Positions 32,244 through 41,501 are shown, counted from the stretch's first letter. The stretch is 61,698 bases of DNA from Streptomyces alboflavus (GCF_000716675.1 NZ_JNXT01000050.1:1-61698); one strand, 5' to 3'. Notes: a model not told the origin generated them from the sequence alone. A program made the numbers and translations.

Positions 32244-33896
32244 ATGAGCGGCCAGGGGGACGTGATCGACGGGCGCTTCGAGCTGCTACGGCGGCTCGGC
32301 AGCGGAGGCATGGGCACGGTGTGGCGGGCCCGCGACACCGTGCTGCACCGCGAGGTGGCACTGAAGGAGGTACGGCCGCCGGGCCCCGAGCCCGCCGGTG
32401 ACACCTCACGGCTGCTGCGGGAGCGGGTGCTGCGCGAGGCGCGCGCCCTGGCCCGGCTCAACCATCCGCACGTCGTGACGATCCATCACATCGCCGATGT
32501 CGAGCCGCACCCGTGGCTGGTGATGGAGCTGCTCCCGGGCCGCACCCTCCAGGACTTCCTGGAGCAGCGCACCCTGCCGCCCCGGGAGGCCGCCCGCATG
32601 GGCCGCGAGGTCCTCTCGGCGCTGCGGGCCGCCCACGCGGCGGGCATCCTGCACCGCGACATCAAGCCCGCCAACATCCTGCTCCGCGAGCCGCCCCCGG
32701 ACCGCCAGGGCGAGGTGCCGCCCGTCGTCCTCACCGACTTCGGCATCGCCGCGCTCCAGGGCTCCACGCAGCTCACCGCCACCGGCGAGCTGATCGGCTC
32801 GCCCGAGTACATCGCGCCGGAGCGCGTCCGCGGCACCGGCGAGGGCCCGGCCGCCGACCTGTGGTCCCTGGGTCTCGTCCTGTACGTGGCCGTGGAGGGC
32901 GTCAGTCCGCTGCGCCGTTCGTCCACCCTGGCCACGCTGGCCGCGGTGCTCGACGAGCCGGTGCCGCCGCCGGTGCGCTCGGGACCGCTGGCCCCTGTCC
33001 TGGAGGCGCTGCTGGTGCGGGACCCGGCGCTGCGGCCCGATGTGGAGCGCCTGGACGCGATGCTCGCGGCGGTCGCCGACGGGGTCGCGTGGCAGCCCAC
33101 CCAGACGGCGGCCCGCCCGCCCGTACCGCCCACGCAGACCGCGTCCCGTCCCCCCTTGCCGCCCACCGCGCCACCCCCGCCTCCCGGCGCCCCGGGCCAC
33201 ACCCATCCGCAGCCCGCGTACGACCCGGCTCCCGGCGGCGCGCCCAGGGCCGACCACCAGAGCGCGGCCCGGCGCCGCACGCCCGTGCTCGCCGCCGCGA
33301 TGGTGGCCCTGGTCCTTGTGGCAGGCGTGGCCCTGGCGTTCGCGCTGCGCGACGGCGGGAACGGCGAGGCGGGGGACAAGGGCGGCGGCCGGACCGGCGG
33401 GGCGGCCTCCGAGGGGTCGCGCACGACGGGACCGGCCGAGCGGCCCACCGGCGAGGCGAGCGCCAAGCCGCGCGAGTCCACGGCGGGCCCCGCCTCCTCG
33501 GCCCCGAGCTCGCCGACCACGCAGGCCCCGTCCACCGCGTCCACCACGTCGTCCGCGCCGCCCACGTCCGGCCGCTGGATCGCCCAGCTGCACTCCGAGC
33601 CGGGCTCGTCGTCCGCCGCGACCCGCGACCGCAAGCTGGCCGCCGTCCGCAGGACCGTCCCGGAGGCCCAGTACCTGCGCAGCGACGACTACGCCTCGCT
33701 GCGCCCGGGGTACTGGGTGTTCTACGCGCCGGGCCCGTTCCCGAACGGCCAGTCGGCGCTGCGGTTCTGCGCGGAGCGCGGCCGTACGTCGGACAGGAGC
33801 TGTGTGGGGCGCTATCTCAGCGACGAGGCCGCGGACCTCGGCCTGCAGTGCAAGCCGCCCGCGAGCAGGCCGGTGGGCCGCTGCGTGCGGGGCTGA
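32244..33896 (+). CDS. Transmembrane Ser/Thr protein kinase
   Basis: 550 residues. Hanks-type kinase domain at about 11-275: glycine loop LGSGGMGTVW (19-28), Lys41 in VALKEV, HRDIKPANIL (137-146), DFGIA (165-169), SPEYIAPERV and DLWSLGLVLY, all intact. A Pro/Thr-rich linker precedes one membrane helix (about 345-367: PVLAAAMVALVLVAGVALAF). The outside part is Thr/Ser/Pro-rich and ends in a compact domain with SLRPGYWVFYAPGPFPNGQS and paired cysteines, SPOR-like in looks, which suggests a cell-wall signal. No PASTA repeats. Target proteins unknown. Confidence 0.93.
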   Translation: MSGQGDVIDGRFELLRRLGSGGMGTVWRARDTVLHREVALKEVRPPGPEPAGDTSRLLRERVLREARALARLNHPHVVTIHHIADVEPHPWLVMELLPGRTLQDFLEQRTLPPREAARMGREVLSALRAAHAAGILHRDIKPANILLREPPPDRQGEVPPVVLTDFGIAALQGSTQLTATGELIGSPEYIAPERVRGTGEGPAADLWSLGLVLYVAVEGVSPLRRSSTLATLAAVLDEPVPPPVRSGPLAPVLEALLVRDPALRPDVERLDAMLAAVADGVAWQPTQTAARPPVPPTQTASRPPLPPTAPPPPPGAPGHTHPQPAYDPAPGGAPRADHQSAARRRTPVLAAAMVALVLVAGVALAFALRDGGNGEAGDKGGGRTGGAASEGSRTTGPAERPTGEASAKPRESTAGPASSAPSSPTTQAPSTASTTSSAPPTSGRWIAQLHSEPGSSSAATRDRKLAAVRRTVPEAQYLRSDDYASLRPGYWVFYAPGPFPNGQSALRFCAERGRTSDRSCVGRYLSDEAADLGLQCKPPASRPVGRCVRG

Positions 33897-33901
33897 GCGG
33901 G

Positions 33902-33923
33902 GACCGGCCGGGGTCGGCCGGTC
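33902..33923. terminator. Terminator between convergent kinase and hydrolase genes
   Basis: GACCGGCC (33902-33909) pairs with GGCCGGTC (33916-33923) around a 6-base loop, between stops at 33896 and 33934. Confidence 0.65.
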
Positions 33924-33933
33924 GCCGCGCCGG

Positions 33934-34503
33934 CTACAGGCTCTCCAGGAACCCGAGCGCCGTGCGCCAGGTCGCCTCCGCCGCCTCGGCGTCGTAGTCG
34001 TCGAGGTCCGGGTCGGTGTACAGGTGCCCGGCGCCCGCGTACCGGTAGACCTCCACGTCGGCGCCCGCGCGGCCCATCTGGAGGTACCAGGCGCTGAGCC
34101 AGTCGTCCGTCTCGAAGGCGTCGGGCTCGGCGACGTGCAGCTGTACGGGGAGCTCGTCCACGGACGCGTTCTCCGCGATGTCCGAGGTGCCGTGCAGGAG
34201 CAGCAGTCCGCGGGCCTTGGCGTCGCCGAGGGCGAGGGTCTGCGCGGTGGCGGCGCCGAGCGAGAAGCCCGCGTAGACGAGGCCACGGTCGGAGTAGGGC
34301 GCTGCGGCGAGGACCGCGCGCTTGAGCACTTCGTCGTTGCCCAGCTCGTCCTTGTAGGCAAGCCCTTCCTCGACGGTCTCGAAGGTGCGTCCTTCGAAGA
34401 GGTCCGGGGTCCACACCTCGTGCCCGGCCGCGCGCAGCCGGTCGGCCGCCGCGCGCACCGCGGGCCGCAGCCCGTACGTCGAATGGAAAAGCATGATGTT
34501 CAT
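33934..34503 (-). CDS. Dienelactone hydrolase family protein
   Basis: 189 residues, an alpha/beta hydrolase of the dienelactone hydrolase family, slightly short. The nucleophile elbow reads VYAGFSLGAATA with Ser81, where classical dienelactone hydrolases have Cys; the other catalytic residues appear as Asp in TDDWLSAWYL or nearby and His in AGAGHLY. N-terminal MNIMLFHSTYGLRPAVRAAA shows the oxyanion region. Such Ser variants act as carboxylesterases; substrate unknown. Divergent from the MscS gene with a 30-base gap, so the two promoters overlap. Confidence 0.85.
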   Translation of the reverse strand: MNIMLFHSTYGLRPAVRAAADRLRAAGHEVWTPDLFEGRTFETVEEGLAYKDELGNDEVLKRAVLAAAPYSDRGLVYAGFSLGAATAQTLALGDAKARGLLLLHGTSDIAENASVDELPVQLHVAEPDAFETDDWLSAWYLQMGRAGADVEVYRYAGAGHLYTDPDLDDYDAEAAEATWRTALGFLESL

Positions 34504-34533
34504 GGGGCCATCGTGCCACCTACCCTCGAAGGC

Positions 34534-35625
34534 ATGGAGAACGTGCTGCGTCCGTTGATCGTGGTCGGCGGCTCGGTCGTGCTCACGCTCGCGGTCGGCT
34601 GGGTGGCCGACTGGGTGTTGCGCCGGGCCGCCGACCGACGGCCCGAGCAACCGCTGTGGGAGCTGCTGCGCCGCTGCCGGCTGCCGTTGCAACTGGTCCT
34701 GTGCGCGGCGATGCTGCGCGGGTCCTACGCCCAGGCGGAGATCGCCGAGGACCATTCGGTGGCCATCGGCAGAGCGCTCACGCTGGTCCTCATCGCCTCG
34801 GTGGCCTGGCTGGCGGTGCGGATCTCGGCGGCCGTGGTGGAGTCGTCGTACGCGCGCTACGCCTCCGCGCACCGCGACCCGGCCCGGGTCCGGCGGGTGC
34901 GCACGCAGGTCACGCTGATCCAGCGCGTGGTCGCGGCGATCGTCGGCGTGGTGGCCGTCGCCGCGATGCTGCTCACGTTCCCGGCGATGCAGGCGGCCGG
35001 GGCCTCGCTGCTCGCGTCGGCGGGGATCCTCGGCATCGTGGCGGGCGTGGCCGCGCAGTCCACGCTCGCGAACCTCTTCGCGGGGCTGCAGATCGCCTTC
35101 GGCGACATGGTGCGGATCGGGGACACGGTGGTGGTGGACGGCGAGTGGGGTGTCGTCGACGAGATCACGCTGACGTTCCTGACGGTGCGCACCTGGGACG
35201 AGCGCCGGATCACGATGCCGGTGTCGTACTTCACCTCGAAGCCGTTCGAGAACTGGTCGCGCGGCGGCGCCCAGATGACCGGCACCGTCTTCCTCCAGCT
35301 CGACCACAGCGCCCCCATGGCTCAGATGCGCGAGAAGCTGCACGAGATCCTGCGCGAGTGCGCCGCCTGGGACGGCCGCGACTGGGGTCTCGCGGTCACG
35401 GACACGACGCCGAACACCGTGCAGGTACGGGCCCTGGTCACGGCCAAGGACGCCGACGACATCTGGACGGTGCGCGTCACGGTCCGCGAGCAGCTGGTCG
35501 CCTGGCTGACCGAGCACCATCCGTACGCGCTGCCGCGGGTCAACACGGCCTGGGCGGTGGAGCCGCCGGACGGGGACCATCCGCATCCGGTGACGCCGCA
35601 CGTGCCGCGGACGGGCCGGGGCTGA
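34534..35625 (+). CDS. MscS-family mechanosensitive channel
   Basis: 363 residues. Five hydrophobic segments (about 5-28, 50-62, 80-102, 126-148 and 153-175), the last being the pore helix with the MscS signature LASAGILGIVAGVAAQSTLA and NLFAGLQIAFGDMVRIGD, then the beta domain (VVVDGEWGVVDEITLTFL) and the cytoplasmic alpha/beta end. It opens on hypo-osmotic shock to release solutes. A His/Pro-rich tail ends the protein. Larger than E. coli MscS (286 residues), with extra N-terminal helices. Confidence 0.92.
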   Translation: MENVLRPLIVVGGSVVLTLAVGWVADWVLRRAADRRPEQPLWELLRRCRLPLQLVLCAAMLRGSYAQAEIAEDHSVAIGRALTLVLIASVAWLAVRISAAVVESSYARYASAHRDPARVRRVRTQVTLIQRVVAAIVGVVAVAAMLLTFPAMQAAGASLLASAGILGIVAGVAAQSTLANLFAGLQIAFGDMVRIGDTVVVDGEWGVVDEITLTFLTVRTWDERRITMPVSYFTSKPFENWSRGGAQMTGTVFLQLDHSAPMAQMREKLHEILRECAAWDGRDWGLAVTDTTPNTVQVRALVTAKDADDIWTVRVTVREQLVAWLTEHHPYALPRVNTAWAVEPPDGDHPHPVTPHVPRTGRG

Positions 35626-35655
35626 GGCGGCGGGGCCGCGCGTCCCGGCGGGGCG

Positions 35656-37242
35656 TCAGCGCAGGCTGCGTACGTCCAGGTGGTGCAGGACCCGGTCCAC
35701 GATCTCCGGGTCGTAGCCGGGTTCGCTGCGCGCGGCGAGGACCTCGTGGCGGGCGGCCGACATCATCTCGCGCTGGATGCGCTGGACGGCCTTGATCCGG
35801 TCGACGCGGGTGGCGTACCGCTCGCGCCGCTCGTCGTCCAGGATGTCGGGGCTGATCCGGGCGCCGATGTCGAAGGCGCCGCGCAGCAGCCGCTCGGCGA
35901 CCTCCTCGGGCAGCTCCTCGACCTCCTCGATCTCCTTCAGGCGCGCCTTGGCGGCCTTCGCGGCGCGCACGGCGAGCTCGCGCTCCAGGGCCCGCTCGGC
36001 ATCGGTGTCGGCGCGGACGCCGAGCTTCTTGACCAGCCACGGCAGGGTCAGGCCCTGGGCGATCAGGGTCGCGATGATCACGCAGAAGGCGATGAAGATG
36101 ATCTCGTCACGGGCGGGGAACGGAGCCCCGTCGTCGGTCTTGAGCGGAATGGCGAGGGCCAGCGCGACCGACGCCACGCCGCGCATGCCGGACCACCACA
36201 TGACGACGGTCTCGCGCCAGCTGGTCGGGATCTCCTCGCCGTAGTCACGGCGCTTGTGCAGCCGCTTGGCCAGCCAGGTGGCGGGCAGCAGCCACATCAG
36301 GCGTACGCCGACGACCACCGCCACGATGGCGGCGCCCCAGCCGACCATCTCCCACTCACGCCCGTCGGCGGTGCCGAAGACGTTGTGCAGTTCGAGGCCG
36401 ATGAGGCCGAACGCGACGCCGGTGACGAGAGTGTCGACGATCTCCCAGAAGGACTGCCCGGTGATCCGGCCGAGCACGTCGTCGGCGTCGACGGCGTTCT
36501 CGGCGAGGTAGAGGGCCGTGGTGAGGACGGCGAGGACGCCGGAGCCGAGGAGTTCCTCGGCGAGGACGTAGGCGACGAACGGCACGAGCAGCGTCAGGCC
36601 GGTCTGCAGGGTCGCGTCGCCGAGGAGGCCCATGAGCTTGTTGGAGAGCCAGCCGAGCGCGAGGCCGACGGCGACGGCGACGACGGCGGAGAGCACGAGC
36701 TGGCCGACGGCCGAGGGCCAGGAGAAGGTGCCGCTGACGGCGGCGGCGATGGCGACGTGGTACAGCACGATCGCGGTGACGTCGTTGAAGAGCCCCTCGC
36801 CCTCCAGGATCGACACCAGGCGGCGCGGCAGTCCGAGCGACCCCGCGACGGCGGTCGCGGCCACCGGGTCCGGCGGGGCGACGAGCGCGCCGAGCGCGAC
36901 GGCCGCGGCGAGCGGCAGCCCCGGCACGACGGCGTTGGCCACGGCAGCGACGGCCGCCGTGGTCACGAACACGAGCGCCACGGCGAGCAGCATGATGGGC
37001 CGGATGTTGGCCGCGAACTGCCGCCAGGACGTGCGCTGCACGGACGCGTAGAGCAGCGGCGGCAGGACCAGCGGAAGGATCAGCTCGGGCGCGATCTCGA
37101 CGTTCGGAACGAACGAAAGGAACGCGAGGACGCCCCCGAACAGCGTCATGAGCACCGGCGCGGGCAGCCCGATCCGGTCCCCCAACGGCACGGTGACCAG
37201 GGCCCCCAGCAACAACAGGAGCAGCAACGCCAGTTGATCCAC
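35656..37242 (-). CDS. Na+/H+ antiporter, CPA1 (NhaP/NHE-like) family
   Basis: 528 residues with about twelve membrane segments in the first 400 residues, then a charged cytoplasmic C-terminal part of about 125 residues. Key CPA1 motifs: APPDPVAATAVAGSLGLPRR (ND/PD ion-binding site region), EGEGLFNDVTAIVLY and MRGVASVALALAIPLK. It likely exchanges Na+ or K+ for protons at the membrane. GTG start. Downstream end is close to the MscS stop; no terminator hairpin is obvious in the 30 bases between them. Confidence 0.92.
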   Translation of the reverse strand: MDQLALLLLLLLGALVTVPLGDRIGLPAPVLMTLFGGVLAFLSFVPNVEIAPELILPLVLPPLLYASVQRTSWRQFAANIRPIMLLAVALVFVTTAAVAAVANAVVPGLPLAAAVALGALVAPPDPVAATAVAGSLGLPRRLVSILEGEGLFNDVTAIVLYHVAIAAAVSGTFSWPSAVGQLVLSAVVAVAVGLALGWLSNKLMGLLGDATLQTGLTLLVPFVAYVLAEELLGSGVLAVLTTALYLAENAVDADDVLGRITGQSFWEIVDTLVTGVAFGLIGLELHNVFGTADGREWEMVGWGAAIVAVVVGVRLMWLLPATWLAKRLHKRRDYGEEIPTSWRETVVMWWSGMRGVASVALALAIPLKTDDGAPFPARDEIIFIAFCVIIATLIAQGLTLPWLVKKLGVRADTDAERALERELAVRAAKAAKARLKEIEEVEELPEEVAERLLRGAFDIGARISPDILDDERRERYATRVDRIKAVQRIQREMMSAARHEVLAARSEPGYDPEIVDRVLHHLDVRSLR

Positions 37243-37344
37243 GGGTGCCCTCCGAGGGGTGCGGCCGAGACGATCAGAGCCTCAACCTTGCCACGGAGTG
37301 CAATATTCGCCGCAAATCACCCACGCGTCGCGAGGGCGCGGGGC

Positions 37345-37420
37345 GGTACCGGAGCGCCCCGAAGGGGCGCGGGGAACTGCGCGACCAGCCACAACGAGCC
37401 CGCAGCCGAACCACAACGCG
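37345..37420. repeat. Second dispersed Streptomyces intergenic repeat
   Basis: GCGCCCC-GAA-GGGGCGC (37354-37370), a compact hairpin, is followed by GGGGAACTGCGCGACCAGCC and ACAACGAGCCCGCAGCCGAA. I recall this sequence as a frequent intergenic element in Streptomyces genomes. It sits right after the GNAT gene stop on the minus strand and may terminate that transcript. The rest of 37243-37344 shows nothing I recognise. Confidence 0.7.
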
Positions 37421-37436
37421 GCGCACCCCCGAACGG

Positions 37437-37916
37437 CTAGCGCAGCGCCTTCCGCATGGCCCGATGCGGAATCCCGGCATCCGGAAACTCCGGCCCATAC
37501 GCCACATACCCGAGCCGCTCATAGAACCCGAGCGCATGCGTCTGCGCGTGCAGATCGACGGCACCGAGCCCGCGCTCACGGGCGGCGTCCTCAATGGCCC
37601 GCACCAGCTCCGCCCCGACCCCGAGCCCCCGCGCGGAGCGCAGCACAGCCAGCCTGCCCAGGCCCCCCACGGTGGCGTCCCCGCCGTTCTTGACGGCGGC
37701 CGCCGCCCCCGTGAGCAACCGGCCCGTGCCGAGCGGGGCGCCGTCCGCGCCGCGCACCGCGAGGACGTGCACGGCCCCCACGTCGTACTCGTCGTATTCC
37801 AGGTCCTCAGGAACGCCCTGCTCGGCGACGAACACCTCTTTGCGTACGGCGAAGCACGCGTCCAGGTCCGACCGGCCCTCCGCGACCCGGCAGCGCACGC
37901 CGCCCGCGGCGGTCAC
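37437..37916 (-). CDS. GNAT acetyltransferase (ElaA-like)
   Basis: 159 residues. [20 protein letters not shown] near the N-terminus and [20 protein letters not shown] (acetyl-CoA pyrophosphate loop R-x-x-G-x-G) then [20 protein letters not shown] identify the fold. The GTG start overlaps the RluA gene stop as GTGA, so the two are coupled. Acceptor substrate unknown. A longer frame running back through the RluA gene is rejected. Confidence 0.9.
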   Translation of the reverse strand: MTAAGGVRCRVAEGRSDLDACFAVRKEVFVAEQGVPEDLEYDEYDVGAVHVLAVRGADGAPLGTGRLLTGAAAAVKNGGDATVGGLGRLAVLRSARGLGVGAELVRAIEDAARERGLGAVDLHAQTHALGFYERLGYVAYGPEFPDAGIPHRAMRKALR

Positions 37917-38854
37917 GCGCTCTCCGCCCGCACCCGGTCGAGCGCGAGCTGCAGGTCGTCGGGGTAGTCGCTGGCGAACTCGACCCACTGCCCGTCCCCG
38001 GGGTGCTCGAAGCCGAGCCGCACGGCGTGCAGCCACTGGCGGGTGAGCCCGAGCCGCTTGGCGAGCGTGGGGTCGGCGCCGTACGTCAGGTCGCCCACGC
38101 AGGGGTGCCGGTGCGCCGACATGTGGACCCGGATCTGGTGGGTCCGGCCGGTCTCCAGCTTGATGTCGAGCAGGGAGGCCGCGCGGAAGGCCTCCATGAG
38201 GTCGTAGTGCGTGACGGAGGGCTTGCCCTCGGCCGTGACCGCCCACTTGTAGTCGTGGTTGGGGTGGCGGCCGATGGGGGCGTCGATGGTGCCGCTCATG
38301 GGGTCGGGGTGGCCCTGCACCAGCGCGTTGTACCGCTTGTCGACCGTGCGCTCCTTGAACTGGCGCTTCAGCGACGTGTACGCCCGCTCCGACTTGGCGA
38401 CGACCATCAGGCCCGACGTGCCGACGTCCAGGCGGTGCACGATGCCCTGGCGCTCGGCGGCGCCGGACGTCGAGATGCGGTACCCGGCGGCGGCGAGGCC
38501 GCCGATCACGGTGGTGCCGGTCCAGCCGGGGCTGGGGTGCGCGGCCACACCGACCGGCTTGGTGATCACGACGATGTCGTCGTCGTCGTGCACGATCTCC
38601 ATGCCCTCGACGGGCTCGGCGACGATCTGCACCGGAGCGGGCGCCTGCGGCATCTCCACTTCCAGCCAGGCGCCGCCGTGCACCCGCTCGGACTTGCCGA
38701 CCACCGAGCCGTCGACCGCGACCTTCCCCGCCGCGGCGAGCTCGGCGGCCTTCGTGCGGGAGAAGCCGAACATGCGCGAGATGGCGGCGTCGACGCGCTC
38801 GCCCTCCAGGCCGTCCGGTACGGGCAGGGTACGGATCTCGGGAATCGTGCTCAC
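37913..38854 (-). CDS. RluA/RluD-family 23S rRNA pseudouridine synthase
   Basis: 313 residues. S4 RNA-binding domain at about 20-75 ([20 protein letters not shown]), then the catalytic domain with the active Asp in [20 protein letters not shown] and the C-terminal [20 protein letters not shown] and [12 protein letters not shown]. Closest to RluD, which modifies helix 69 of 23S rRNA; the exact site cannot be read from the sequence. It follows lspA on the same strand with an 82-base gap. Confidence 0.95.
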   Translation of the reverse strand: MSTIPEIRTLPVPDGLEGERVDAAISRMFGFSRTKAAELAAAGKVAVDGSVVGKSERVHGGAWLEVEMPQAPAPVQIVAEPVEGMEIVHDDDDIVVITKPVGVAAHPSPGWTGTTVIGGLAAAGYRISTSGAAERQGIVHRLDVGTSGLMVVAKSERAYTSLKRQFKERTVDKRYNALVQGHPDPMSGTIDAPIGRHPNHDYKWAVTAEGKPSVTHYDLMEAFRAASLLDIKLETGRTHQIRVHMSAHRHPCVGDLTYGADPTLAKRLGLTRQWLHAVRLGFEHPGDGQWVEFASDYPDDLQLALDRVRAESA

Positions 38855-38936
38855 CCCACGAGTATGCAGGAGGGCTACGACACCGCCGTACCGAACGCCT
38901 GACGCGAAGGCCCGCTCAGTCCTCGCGGGAGCCCGC

Positions 38937-39647
38937 TCAGTCCTTGTGGACGGTGCCGTCCGGGTCGAGCCCGCGGAAGGAGAGCAGCACGATCAGGATG
39001 CCGCCGCAGACGATCGCGGAGTCGGCGAGGTTGAAGACCGCGAAGCCCTTCGGGGCGATGAAGTCGACCACCGCTCCCTTGAACACGCCGGGCGAGCGGA
39101 AGATCCGGTCGGTGAGGTTGCCGAGCGCGCCGCCGAGCAGCAGGCCGAGGGCGATCGCCCAGGGCAGGCTGTACAGCTTGCGCGCGAGGCGGGCGATCAC
39201 CACGATCACGGCCGCGGCGATCACGGTGAAGATGATGGTGTAGGCCTCGCCCATGCCGAAGGCGGCGCCCGCGTTCCGGATCGCGTTGAAGCGCAGCAGG
39301 TCACCGACCACGTCGATCGGCTCGTGGTGCTCCAGCTTGGCGACCACGATCATCTTGCTGATGAGGTCCAGGGCGTACGCGAACAGGGCCACCCCGAAGA
39401 GCACGGCGATCTTGCGCCGCCCCTTGGACTGCGGCCCGGGCTCGGGCTCGGCGTCGGCCTCGGCGTCCGCCGGGGCCTGCGGCTCCGGCGTCGGCTCCGC
39501 CTCCGGCTTCGGCTCGCCCGCGGCGCGCTGTCCGTCCTCGGAGCCAGGGCGCCGGCCGTCCTCGGAGCCGGATGCGGACTGCTCAGGACCGGCCCCCTCC
39601 GCCTCAGGGATGTCCGGCGTACCGATGATGCGCTCCGCCTCTGCCAC
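38937..39647 (-). CDS. lspA: Lipoprotein signal peptidase (SPase II)
   Basis: 236 residues. Four membrane segments start at about residue 78 ([20 protein letters not shown]); catalytic aspartates lie in GNLTDRIFR and FNLADSAIV. It cleaves lipoprotein signal peptides after lipidation, at the membrane. The first 75 residues form an acidic, Pro/Glu-rich tail absent from the 160-residue E. coli protein; long tails of this kind are usual in Streptomyces LspA. An internal start near the first helix is not supported by a better ribosome site. Downstream comes the RluA-type gene. Confidence 0.95.
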   Translation of the reverse strand: MAEAERIIGTPDIPEAEGAGPEQSASGSEDGRRPGSEDGQRAAGEPKPEAEPTPEPQAPADAEADAEPEPGPQSKGRRKIAVLFGVALFAYALDLISKMIVVAKLEHHEPIDVVGDLLRFNAIRNAGAAFGMGEAYTIIFTVIAAAVIVVIARLARKLYSLPWAIALGLLLGGALGNLTDRIFRSPGVFKGAVVDFIAPKGFAVFNLADSAIVCGGILIVLLSFRGLDPDGTVHKD

Positions 39648-39725
39648 GTGAGTCCCTCAACCTAGGTGCCTGACTGGGGACGAGGGTACGACACCGGGGC
39701 CGTGGCCCAGGCGCCCAGGCCACGC

Positions 39726-40961
39726 TCAGTAGCGCCGTTCCTGCTTCTGCTTGCACTCCACGCACAGGGTGGCCCGCGGGAACGCCTGCATGCGGGCCTT
39801 GCCGATGGGGTTGCCGCAGTTCTCGCAGAGGCCGTAGGTCCCCGCGTCCAGGCGCTCCAGGGCGCGCTCGGTCTGCTCCAGCATCTCCCGGGCGTTCGCG
39901 GCGAGAGCCATCTCGTGCTCGCGCGTGATGTTCTTCGTGCCGGTGTCCGCCTGGTCGTCGCCCGCGCCGTCCCCGGAGTCCCGCATCAGCCCGGCGAGTC
40001 CGGCCTCGGACGCCTCGATCTCGGACCGCAGCCGCATGGTCTCGGACATCAGCTCGGTCCGTGCCTCGGCGACCTCCGCCGGGGTCCACGGGTCCTCGCC
40101 CGGGCGCACCGCGAGCTCGCCGGGTGTCGCCGCGGCCCGCGCCTTGGGCACCGCGCCCGCCTTCGCCGCCGCCGTCGCCGTGCCCGGAGTCTTCTTCGCA
40201 ACCACTGTCGTGGCTCCCGTCGTCTCCGCGGCCTGAGCCGCACCCTCGGCCGCGGACGCGGCCGTCTTCTTGGCCGTACGTTTCCTGGCTCCCGAGCCCT
40301 TCGCGGCGCCCGTCGCCTTCTTGGACGCACCCGACCCGCCGTCCGCCTCCGTCGTGGCGGCGGAGTTCTCGGCGGCGGCCTGCTCGGGTGCGGCTGTCGT
40401 GGCCGACGCCTTCGTGGCCGACGCCTGCTTCGAGGCCGTCTTCTTCGCAGTCGTCTTCTTCGCGGCCGTCTTCTTCGGAGTCGTCTTCTTGGCAACGGTC
40501 TTCTTGGCGGCCGCGTTCCTGGAGGTGCCCGCGGTCTCCTTGTCGACAGCCTTCTTGGCGGCAGTCGTGCCAGTGGCAGTCTTGCCAGTGGCTGCCTTGG
40601 CGGTGGCTGCCTTGGCGGTGGCTGCCTTCTCCTCGGCGGCCTTCTTCGCCGACGTCGTGGCGGACGTCTTCTTGGCCGGGGTCGTGGCGGCTGCCTTCTT
40701 GGCCGAGGCCGTGGCCGACGTCTTCTTCACCGGAGCCGCGGCCGACGCCTTCTTCTTCGCCGCCGCCTTGGCAGGAGCCTTCGCCGCCGCCTTGGTCGTG
40801 GTCTTCTTCGGCGCCGCCGAACCCGCGGCCGCCGTCTTGCCCGCACGCACGGTCTTGACGGTGCGGGCCGCCTTGCCGCCCGCTTCCCCCGCCGCCCCGG
40901 CCCCCGCGGCTGTGGATCTGCTCGACGCCGACTGCTGTACGGCGGTCTTCTTCGCCACCAT
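39726..40961 (-). CDS. Histone H1-like tail fused to a TraR/DksA zinc finger
   Basis: 411 residues from the ATG at 40961. The first about 270 residues are Lys/Ala/Thr-rich with repeated A-K-K-T and KKTAAKKT-like units, resembling eukaryotic H1 and bacterial H1-like DNA-binding tails. The last about 120 residues form a DksA-like coiled coil ending in a C4 zinc finger CENCG...LCVECK (Cys379, 382, 400, 403). It may bind DNA and RNA polymerase together; that is inference. Known in Streptomyces as a large lysine-rich TraR/DksA protein. A start 26 codons upstream has no ribosome site. Repeat length may vary between strains. Confidence 0.88.
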   Translation of the reverse strand: MVAKKTAVQQSASSRSTAAGAGAAGEAGGKAARTVKTVRAGKTAAAGSAAPKKTTTKAAAKAPAKAAAKKKASAAAPVKKTSATASAKKAAATTPAKKTSATTSAKKAAEEKAATAKAATAKAATGKTATGTTAAKKAVDKETAGTSRNAAAKKTVAKKTTPKKTAAKKTTAKKTASKQASATKASATTAAPEQAAAENSAATTEADGGSGASKKATGAAKGSGARKRTAKKTAASAAEGAAQAAETTGATTVVAKKTPGTATAAAKAGAVPKARAAATPGELAVRPGEDPWTPAEVAEARTELMSETMRLRSEIEASEAGLAGLMRDSGDGAGDDQADTGTKNITREHEMALAANAREMLEQTERALERLDAGTYGLCENCGNPIGKARMQAFPRATLCVECKQKQERRY

Positions 40962-41264
40962 GGCCGCGGCCCCTTCACATATTGTGATCTTGCACGCGAA
41001 TCGTGCTGGGACGATAAATCGACTCCAGGCCCGCGGCAACGGGGCACGCCGCCCGATTCGCCCGCCCCCGGGGGTCGCGCGGTGAGCCTGCCTGCGTTGT
41101 GCCCAGCTCCCCGCCGCGTAATCCGCCCGACGTACCGGGCCGGGATCCGGACCCCGCCCATGTCGCCATTCGGGTCAGCACCCGCCGCATCGGCGATATC
41201 GGGCACGAACCTGTTTTCCACTGAAATTCAGACATAAACTGGGACGAGAGTCAGGAGACGCACC
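40962..41264. other. Divergent intergenic region, dksA-like gene / DUF1059 gene
   Basis: 303 bases between two outward-facing genes. On the minus side CACAATATGTG, a short inverted repeat with an AT-rich centre, lies about 15-30 bases before the dksA-like start. On the plus side CAGACATAAACT about 25-35 bases before the DUF1059 start is a possible -10 region. The middle is GC-rich with no recognised structure. Confidence 0.45.
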
Positions 41265-41456
41265 ATGCGCAAGACAGCCGACTGCCGGGAATTCCCGAGC
41301 GAGACCCACTGCACCCTCGCCATCTCCGGCGAAGAGGAAGAAGTGGTCCGCGCCGCCAGCGAACACGCCGTGTCCGTCCACGGGCACACGGACAGCCCGG
41401 AGCTGCGGAAGATGGTCCGCGACTCCCTCAGGGACGAGGTCCCCCAGCACGCCTGA
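41265..41456 (+). CDS. DUF1059 family protein
   Basis: 63 residues. MRKTADCREFPSETHCTLAI and SEHAVSVHGHTDSPELRKMV match the DUF1059 family, small cytoplasmic proteins with conserved Cys7, Cys16 and two His that look like a metal site. CAGGAG lies about 8 bases before the ATG. Function unknown. It lies just upstream of the ileS leader but ends before the probable ileS promoter. Confidence 0.9.
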   Translation: MRKTADCREFPSETHCTLAISGEEEEVVRAASEHAVSVHGHTDSPELRKMVRDSLRDEVPQHA

Positions 41457-41501
41457 GGCGCGTGCCCGAATAACCGGTCGGCCGCCCCCGCCCCGGCGCC
41501 G

